Source: Ischnura elegans
Taxonomy: Eukaryota; Arthropoda; Insecta; Odonata; Coenagrionidae
Length of the DNA: 64,000 bases
Reading direction: 5' to 3'
Assembly: GCF_921293095.1 (NCBI RefSeq)
Contig: NC_060246.1
Coordinates: forward strand, 111,022,941-111,086,940
Below the pieces are notes generated by a model. It made no database searches. It had not been told where the DNA came from and was given only the letters and a program-made list of their open reading frames with translations. A program made the translations under genes and the position numbers. Positions 57,348 to 64,000 of this stretch are shown one piece after another; position 1 is the first letter of the stretch; each line of letters starts with the position of its first letter.

Positions 57348-57719
57348 ATAATTTTGCATGCAATGCTATTCAATAAGGTAAACGTTTAATTGTTAGCATG
57401 CTGAAAAATATAGATACATCTTTCAGATTAGTCTTTTACCTTGATATGAAGAGGGGAAAATTGTCAAATATTTTCAACAGAAAGTTCTTCTTTATCCCAG
57501 CCATCCTTCTCTATAAAAATGACTCCATAACCTGGTTGGAAACCTTGGAGGTAGAAATACCCCTCCCCCCTTAGAGCTGTAATATTCTCAATTTGGGTCA
57601 CAATTGCTTGATTGCAAGCATGCAAATCATGCGACGTAGATAGTGTTATTTCAAGTGATCCACAATTCAGTCATGGAAAGCATTCATTATTAGGGGAAAT
57701 ATAAGTGGCATTACCAGAT

Positions 57720-59215
57720 CTGCAGTAATACAAACCATCTTCGCCGATATTTGCATCACTACCATTTTCACTATAATAAATAATAAGATTTAATCAATAA
57801 TTACTTATTACCTTTCCACCGTCATTGGAAACCTATGCATCATGGCGTCAACTTTTCGGCTGCTGCAGCCAGCCACTGCACAAGTTGTCTTTGGCTTTTC
57901 CACAAAAATCATACAGCAGGCAAAAGTGTGCAGGAGACCATGTGACCGCATATGACAACGTTCGCGTTCCTCTAAGTTAACGGAACTGATACCTGATACC
58001 CCTGCTACCTCCCCTCATACGCCTGTGAACCTCCCCTCCGGCGTCAGTATCGACACCTGTTAGTGAGGTGAAGGTTATTCGAGTTCTCCACCGGGTAATC
58101 TCCTTCATGGCTGCCGACATTTCGGGGCACGAGTAGTACTCCATCTTCAGGGCTGAGTGTCATTTCTCGGAAGGTGTTCGCGTTATATAGCGTGCCGGGA
58201 TGTCAAGTTCCCTCTGATTGTCCTTGGTATTAGCCAATTGAATTTTATTCAATACAGGTTTCTACACGTAACTGAGGGAGTAACCGCCATCTCTATTGAA
58301 GTTCTTGTCCGTTAGCCGGATCTCTATGGCCTCCTTCATAATCCTTTCCCAATAATTCTTTTCTCGAGAGATGATCTTCACATCTTTCCAATGAATGGCG
58401 TGGTTTTGCTTGATGTCGTGTTCGTGCAGATTTTTCCGGGTGACATAGCCTGAAATGCCTTTGATGTTCCTTTATTCTCGAGGGCCATTGTCCTGCCAGT
58501 TTCCCCCACGTAAACTTCTCCACATTCACAGGGAATCTGGTATATCCCGGGAGTTGCGAGGCCACAGGGATCCTTGGCTCTATCTAGTTGGTCCCTATAA
58601 GCTTAGTACAGGGCCGGAAGAAGGATTCAATTCCGTGTCTTTTCAAAATTCTGGAGATTTTGCCAGAAACCGTGGACACATATGGCATTCCGACTCTTGC
58701 CGCCGGTTCCTGCCGTTCTTCATCCCCACGGGTGCCTACTCGATCGCTGAAGGACCTTTTAAGGGCCGAAGATATCTCCCCCCTGTTGTACCCATGCAGG
58801 CGGAAGGTCTTTATTAATCTCCTGTGCTAGGTTGTCAGAGTCGGATATGACCCTTGCTCGGTGGAATAGCGTGGACAAAATCGATGTTCTTTGGGATGTA
58901 GGATGATGACTAAGTCCATTCAGGTAAAGGTCGGTATGCGTGTTTTTCTGCTAGACGCTGTGTCCCAGATCTTCCTGGCGGTATATCAGGATGTCCAACA
59001 AAGGTAGCCGACCATTTTTCTCTACTTCCATCGGTAAAATCATCCATCGGAATTTTCTTTATTGTACTAAAAAGTACTCAGGGTTAAATTAATCTTTGTG
59101 ATAGTTGACATTAACTGTGTAATGTCATTTTCCCTGATAAACAATTTCCCTTATGCTGGTTATTTCTCATCTACTTGATTGATTTTAGTTTCCTATTTAA
59201 TCACTGCCGTTATAC
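57720..59215 (-). repeat. left arm of a 4.7 kb imperfect palindrome
   Basis: Three blocks reappear inverted on the right. 57720-58191 matches 61980-62454; 58192-58258 matches 60180-60246; 59041-59215 matches 60009-60185. The piece at 58259-59040, Penelope-like coding sequence, is present only here. Outer-arm identity is high (few differences per 100 bp by eye). Confidence 0.9.
58193..59040 (-). pseudogene. Penelope-like retroelement 3' coding part with GIY-YIG nuclease
   Basis: On the minus strand, from 59040 downward: end of the reverse transcriptase (EVEKNGRLPLLDILIYRQ; HTDLYLNGLSHHPTSKN), the connection region (VGMPYVSTVSGKISRILKRH), and then the GIY-YIG nuclease start (PGIYQIPCECGEVYVGETGR), a KEHQRHFR block, and a tail reaching PVLNKI-like sequence. 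Stops and at least two frameshifts make it inactive. The element is 5' truncated at 59040, where unrelated sequence shared with the right arm begins. Confidence 0.85.
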
Positions 59216-59221
59216 ATGTAA

Positions 59222-59480
59222 AGGCCTGTTTACACGATACATCAACATGTACAAGTTAACGTCTGTTTGCGTGAATGATTTTTGTGGACCGGAATATGAG
59301 TGAATGCATGAACCAAATTAGGACAGGTTCTATTGTATAGTTTTTAATGTTTGGGTTCTATTTTCCGTTCATGCATTCCCACAAGCTGGGTGGTTACTCG
59401 GTACATTTTCGTGTTCATCCTCACGTTCACACATTTAGACATTAACTCGTACGGGTTAACGTACCATGTAAACAGGCCTA
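59222..59480. mobile_element. MITE with AGGCCTGTTTACA ends
   Basis: Inverted ends AGGCCTGTTTACACGATAC and (reverse) AGGCCTGTTTACATGGTAC enclose about 260 bp in the palindrome spacer. Non-coding. No clear target duplication. Confidence 0.75.
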
Positions 59481-60008
59481 AATGATTTTCCAATCTTCGT
59501 CCAATTTTCTTCATACAAGTATTCTCATGCATAGTGTAATGTAAGATGCCCAGTACCTAGCTGATTTTAGAATTGAGGTACATTTGGTATATGAAACATT
59601 GTACAACCCATCTGCAGATGACGATGCAGGCCGTTGCTATCCAGGTTGGAATGACAGAAGTCTGGAACCATATGCTGTGCATTTGGATGCAGCTCAGGAG
59701 TTTGACAATCAAAGCAGAGTGGAGGGTGGGCAGGTTCCTAATTAGGGGTCAATCGGATCGTTGGCTGGGAGCTCATGGATGGAGGGCATCAAGCTAAATA
59801 CCAAATTCAGGATAAAATTTCTTGAGTTTCTAAGGGTACTTGTCTGAGTGAAATTAGGTAGATGCCAAATCTGCAATGATGACCTTTGATTTGTCACTAG
59901 TTTAATGAAGGCACGGGTTCACGCCAGTCAACATCAGGTACCTATGTTAAGGTCACCAAGGAAAGCAGCACTAAGGCTGGAGCAAGTTCACATCATTTCA
60001 TCAACTGA
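59481..60008. other. palindrome spacer
   Basis: About 530 bp of sequence found in neither arm. A 74-codon open frame (59573-59797) has no recognised domain. Confidence 0.5.
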
Positions 60009-60299
60009 GGCACAATGGCAGTGATTAAATAGGAAACTAAAATCAATCAAGTAGATGAGAAATAACCAGCATAAGGGAAATTGTTTATCAGGGAAAATGA
60101 CATTACACAGTTAATGTCAACTATCACAAAGATTAATTTAACCCTGAGTACTTTTTAGTACAATAAAGAAAATTAGTAACCTGTATTGAATAAAATTCGA
60201 TTGGCTAATACCAAGGACAATCAGAGGGAACCTGACATCCCGGCACCCCTGATAAAAATAAACTCCTCCATTAAGGAGAGGTTTACCCTCCATTGAGGG

Positions 60300-60560
60300 T
60301 ACAGGAAGGATAGGTGTACCCTTCCTGTACCCTTCAGCAAGGGTACACGAAGGGTATTTTAGAACATCGGTGGGTACGCCCTCTCCCTCCTGGAGGGTAC
60401 GGGAAGGGTTTGGCCAGCCTCGATGAAGGGTACAGGAAGGATAAGTGTACCCTTCGGCAAGGGTACACGAAGGGTATTTTAGAACATTGGTGGGTACGCC
60501 CTCTCCTTCCTGGAGTGTACAGGAAGGGTTTGGCCAGCCTCAATGGAGGGTACAGGAAGG
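60300..60560. repeat. minisatellite, 120-bp unit, two copies
   Basis: Two units at a 120-bp offset, each with GGGTACACGAAGGGTATTTT and GGTGGGTACGCCCTCTCC. They contain many smaller inverted GGGTAC/GTACCC motifs. An open frame reads through both but is a by-product of the repeat. Confidence 0.95.
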
Positions 60561-61032
60561 GTAGGATTAATATAAAAACTAAAAATCCATAAATTAACAT
60601 AAAAATTTAAAAAATCGCTATTAAACTAAATTAAACGAATGGGGATGAGTTGCAACAGTGATTTCTAAAGTTATAGGGCAGAAAAAAAATTAGCCTGCAC
60701 GTGGTCTTGAACCCAGGACCTACTGATTAGAGGATTATGAACTAGTAATTTAACAACATCGGCTTTCGAGGTTCTTGACAGGGTTAGCTTCTCAACGGAA
60801 CTTATGCTACAAAATCTTAAGATGAGAATCGCACCCGGGCCTATGTGGAAGAAAGCTGTGACTTTTTTCTACGACACCTATTTCGTTTCAGAAAATAAGA
60901 TCGGCATTCAAATACTGAACATCACTATAGCAATGTCTCATTGTCAGCCACACAAATAGGTTACATCCTAAAACGTGAATGGAAGAACTTCAAAATGAGC
61001 TTTTTTCACACAATTATAGAAACTATTGTATA

Positions 61033-61300
61033 CAGTGGCGTAGTCAGGAATTTCGTTTGGGGAGGGGGGGTCCAAAACCAGGTGGGGAAAGTTTTGAAAA
61101 ACAGGATAGTAAGTATTGGGAAACAACTTATTCAAACACTTTTCATAATCGAAAAAACTTCAATAGTCAAAGAAATATTTTTTAAATTCATTATTTTTCA
61201 ATATTTTGATTTCTTTTATGAAGGAAAACGATTGTGTTTTTATACTTCGGGGGGGCGGAGGGTCCGAACCCTCCGGACCCCACCCCTGGCTACGCCACTG
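61033..61300. mobile_element. hAT-type MITE, GTGGCGTAGCC family, copy 5 (nested)
   Basis: The best-preserved copy: CAGTGGCGTAGTCAGG at the left, CTGGCTACGCCACTG at the right, with the GGGGGTCCAAAACC block and AT-rich core. It lies inside the 60247-61979 element, which itself lies in the palindrome arm. Confidence 0.9.
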
Positions 61301-61474
61301 AATATGTATAGTATTGTTTTCCTGAAGGAAATTTTAAAGATTAGTTGTGTAGCCCGTCTATCTTTGCTTTCAAAGACTGCTTACGTTCTTGTACGGAACT
61401 CAATACTCTTCAGCAGGTGAAAGTAGCTGAGGAGACACTCTCACGATATGTTTTCCTCAGTTATAAATGCTAAG

Positions 61475-61905
61475 TCCCAAGGAAGGGTAGACTAAGGATT
61501 TTTCTCTCCTTCCCTTACCCTTAATGGTGGGTAGAGGAAGGGTACACGGATGGTAAGCGAAGGAGTTCCAAGGAAGGGTACACGAAGGATTTTTCTCCCC
61601 TTACCCTTAATGGTGGGTAGAGGAAGGGTACACGGATGGTAAGGGAAGGAGTTCCAAGGAAGGGTACACGAAGGATTTTTCTCTCCTTCCCTTACCCTTA
61701 ATGGCGGGTAGAGGAAGGGTACACGGATGGTAAGCGAAGGAGTTCCAAGGAAGGGTACACGAAGGATTTTTCTCTCCTTCCCTTACCCTTAATGGTGGGT
61801 AGAGGAAGGGTACACGGATGGTAAGGGAAGGAGTTCCAAGGAAGGGTACACGAAGGATTTTTCTCTCCTTCCCTTACCCTTAATGGTGGGTAGGGCGTGG
61901 GTCGT
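61475..61905. repeat. minisatellite, about 91-bp unit, 4.7 copies
   Basis: CCAAGGAAGGGTA recurs at 61477, 61568, 61654, 61745 and 61836 (periods 91, 86, 91, 91). Units contain CTTACCCTTAATGGYGGGTA and GGTACACGGATGGTAAG. Copies are nearly identical, so the array is young or homogenised. Confidence 0.97.
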
Positions 61906-62899
61906 TCAAAGGTAACTACCCACCATGAAGGATGCTACCCTTCCTGTACCCACCATGGTGGAGTTTATTTTTATCAGGGACGCTATATCACGCGAACACC
62001 TTCCGAGAAATGACACTCAGCCCTGAAGATGGAGTACTACTCGTACCCCGAAATGTCGGCAGCCATGAAGGAGATTACCCGGTGGAGAACTCGAATAGCC
62101 TTCACTTTCACTAACAGGTGTCGATACTGACGCCGGAGGGGAGGTTCACAGGCGTATGAGGGGAGGTAGCAGGGGTATCAGGTATCAGTTCCGTTAACTT
62201 AGAGGAACGCGAACGTTGTCATATGAGGTCACATGGTCTCCTGCACGCTTATGCCTGCTGTATGATTTTTGTGGAAAATGCCGAAGACAACTTGTGCAGT
62301 GGCCGGCTGCAGCAGCCGAAAAGTTGACGCCATGATGCATAGGTTTCCAATGACGGTGGAAAGGTAATAAGTAATTATTGATTAAATCTTATTATTTATT
62401 ATAGTGAAAATGGTAGTGATGCAAATATCGGCGAAGATGGTTTGTAATATCGCAGATGAAACCCGAAGCACGATTGTTTATTTACTTATTTACTAAAGGG
62501 TTTGATGTATTAGGTCGACAATATTTTCTCATTATATTTTCATTTCGCCGCGGCATGATATTAATATTCGATGGTGTCATGACATGTCGATAAACATAGA
62601 GTTTGTAGGGTATTTATGTCGATAAATCTTATAAGAAGGCGAAGGGAACGGAACAAGTGAGGCTTATGATGCGTACTGATGCGTACAATCCGTACCGTGC
62701 AGCGGACCAAAACAATCGGAAAGGAAATATTCTTTGGACAGAAAGGTAGAAATAGAAACCATCGCAGAACAGTGTGATGAAACATTCGTTGGAAATTGCA
62801 GTGGCTATGCGAAAATATGTCTTAAGCTGTTATTCGTAAAAGAAAGTGTTGCGATAACCTTATGCTCGTCTAATTTGTCGATCATCGAAGAAAGTGAAA

Positions 62900-62988
62900 A
62901 TGCCCCAAATTCACATTCGCCCGTGCATGGTGCTTGGCTGTATTCCAGATGACATTAAAAGACACAGGTTCCCTCGGACCGCAGAAAT
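62900..62988 (+). CDS. second THAP-domain gene, exon 1 (gene runs off the window)
   Basis: Encodes MPQIHIRPCMVLGC followed by KRHRFPRTAEM: zinc ligands C9 and C14 and the HRFP block of a THAP domain. 89 nt ending in phase 2 at GTAAGT, exactly like exon 1 of the THAP-ZAD gene. No continuation with the C-x2-H half was found before the window ends, so exon 2 must lie beyond 64000. It could be a plain THAP protein, a THAP-derived transposase, or another THAP-ZAD factor. Confidence 0.8.
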
Positions 62989-64000
62989 GTAAGTGGATGA
63001 GGATTCTATTGTAATCTTATTTTGTGCGTTTTTGAATCAGTTTCTCATTAACGTAACTATAGTATATATGGACACTTGATAATGCTGCGGTATGTTCAGT
63101 TTTGGTCACGTTGAGGTAATAAATACTTTTTATCGTAACCCTCATAGTAATTTCCATTCTTGAACGTCAGTGCATGCATTCATTGGTGACAGAATTTGTG
63201 GTTATAAAAAAATCCTGTTTGTCATTTTGTCTCAAGAGTTTTGGATATTATAGCTGTTCTGATCTCACGTACCTACATAGCAACGAACCTCTCAGAGACG
63301 TCTCACTATGGTCTCGAATGACTCGAATATCACGTATGTCTCGGAGATGTAATCGTGAGACGTTCAGGAATTAAAAAAAAAACGTATTTAAACGCCATCA
63401 ATGCCTTCCATATATATTTTTCGGTTCAAATCTGCAGTTTTGATTATTAAAATCACTACATTTAATATGGGATTCTTATTTTCAAAAGGTGATCCATCGC
63501 AAAATTTGTCGCTAAAAATGATTGAGAAAAGTAGGCCATAACTGTATAATTTAAATTTAATTATTTTTTTTCCTAAATTTAAAGCATACCATAGTACAAA
63601 GTCTAATGAGACATCTCAGAGACTTATGTGAGACGTCTCAAGAGATGTCTCATAGACCATTTTTTTGGACATAGTGACATCTCAGAGAAGTCTCAGAGAT
63701 GTCTCTGAAGCTCTCAGAATGTCTCTGAGACGTAACATGTGATATTTGAGACGTCTCAGAGACGTAACCGAGACGTATCTCTGCTATGTGGGTAGGCTCT
63801 ATGAAGGTAACAGCCAATTACATCAAGCAGGAATTAAATGCTAATGTACTCGAACCCCACTATATGTGTCGCTCCCGCAGATCGGTCCATACTATTATGT
63901 AGCCTGTCAGTCAAATAACTTAAGCAAGGTGGGGTAAGTGCGACCCCTAAATAGTATTCAACAATTTTAGCTAGCTTAGGAAAATTTTCTAGGCTTGCTA
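62989..64000. other. intron 1 of the second THAP gene
   Basis: No further exon seen. Contains an element with repeated GAGACGTCTC motifs (63271-63795). Confidence 0.5.
63271..63795. mobile_element. MITE-like element with GAGACGTCTC subterminal repeats
   Basis: Outer ends CCTACATAGC and (reverse) CCTACCCACATAGC are inverted. Both subterminal regions are packed with AGAGACGTCTC/AGAGATGTCTC motifs in both orientations, densest at 63600-63775. The core is AT-rich and non-coding. Confidence 0.7.

Larger units (their letters stand above)
60247..61979. mobile_element. 1.7 kb TIR element loaded with minisatellite, inserted in the palindrome arm
   Basis: The ends are inverted copies of CCCTGATAAAAATAAACTCC. 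The uninterrupted sequence in the left arm proves the insertion: GGCAC-GCTATA is split with AC repeated on both sides, a 2-bp target duplication. Inside are two tandem arrays and a nested MITE. No transposase frame. Superfamily unknown. Confidence 0.85.
60009..62454 (+). repeat. right arm of the 4.7 kb imperfect palindrome
   Basis: An inverted copy of the left arm lacking the equivalent of 58259-59040. It is split by a 1.7 kb insertion at 60247-61979. The reading corresponding to the Penelope-like C-terminus (LANTKDNQREPDIP) survives at 60204-60245. Confidence 0.9.

Noticed and set aside
58455-58830. Plus-strand ORFs of 80-120 codons
   Set aside because: Shadows of the minus-strand Penelope-like coding region.
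60314-60600. 92- and 88-codon ORFs on both strands
   Set aside because: They are readings through a tandem GGGTAC/GTACCC repeat.
60690-60790. tRNA-like sequence on the minus strand (GGGTTCAAGACC)
   Set aside because: A box B-like match exists, but no box A or cloverleaf could be built.
61475-61905. CRISPR-like array
   Set aside because: Repeats are contiguous without unique spacers and the genome is eukaryotic; it is a minisatellite.
62734-62952. 72-codon ORF overlapping the second THAP exon
   Set aside because: A different frame without family features; the THAP frame has the zinc ligands and a proper donor.

Overview
The window is eukaryotic, AT-rich genomic DNA: long introns, GT-AG splice sites, poly(A) signals and dense transposon debris, with no operons or prokaryotic signals. 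A ZAD (zf-AD) zinc-finger protein and a relaxin-receptor-type LGR point to an arthropod, most likely an insect with a large, repeat-rich genome. I cannot name the species from the sequence alone.

Layout. (1) About 1-2.2 kb: a CpG-rich island with one unassigned minus-strand ORF, then AT-rich upstream sequence. (2) 2.2-39.1 kb, plus strand: one complete leucine-rich-repeat G-protein-coupled receptor of the RXFP/Lgr3 type (type C LGR). I could assemble 21 exons whose phases all match, giving an 843-residue protein: hydrophobic N-terminus, LDLa module, LRRNT, ten LRRs, LRRCT, seven-helix domain, short tail. Its introns hold a Penelope-like relic, hAT-type MITEs, a pogo/Tigger-like element, and a 2.6 kb Tc1/mariner-superfamily element carrying a broken antisense transposase. 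(3) 39.1-42.3 kb: intergenic, with an hAT transposase relic. (4) 42.3-57.4 kb, plus strand: a seven-exon, 552-residue nuclear factor joining a THAP domain, a ZAD domain, an acidic linker and seven C2H2 fingers. This is an unusual three-module architecture. One of its introns appears to use a GC donor. Its introns contain a 2.1 kb TIR element with a perfect internal hairpin, a degraded non-LTR retrotransposon, and further MITEs. (5) 57.7-62.5 kb: a 4.7 kb imperfect palindrome built from two opposed copies of a Penelope-like element 3' end. One arm is interrupted by a 1.7 kb TIR element full of minisatellite and a nested MITE. (6) 62.9 kb to the end: exon 1 of a second THAP-domain gene, running off the window.

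The receptor and the two THAP genes share a strand but nothing shows that they work together. The receptor would sit at the plasma membrane and sense a relaxin/insulin-like peptide. The THAP-ZAD-C2H2 protein would be a DNA-binding nuclear factor. I do not see a clearly new multi-gene system. The best leads are the THAP-ZAD-C2H2 fusion, the two insertions in the receptor, and the palindromic and nested mobile DNA.
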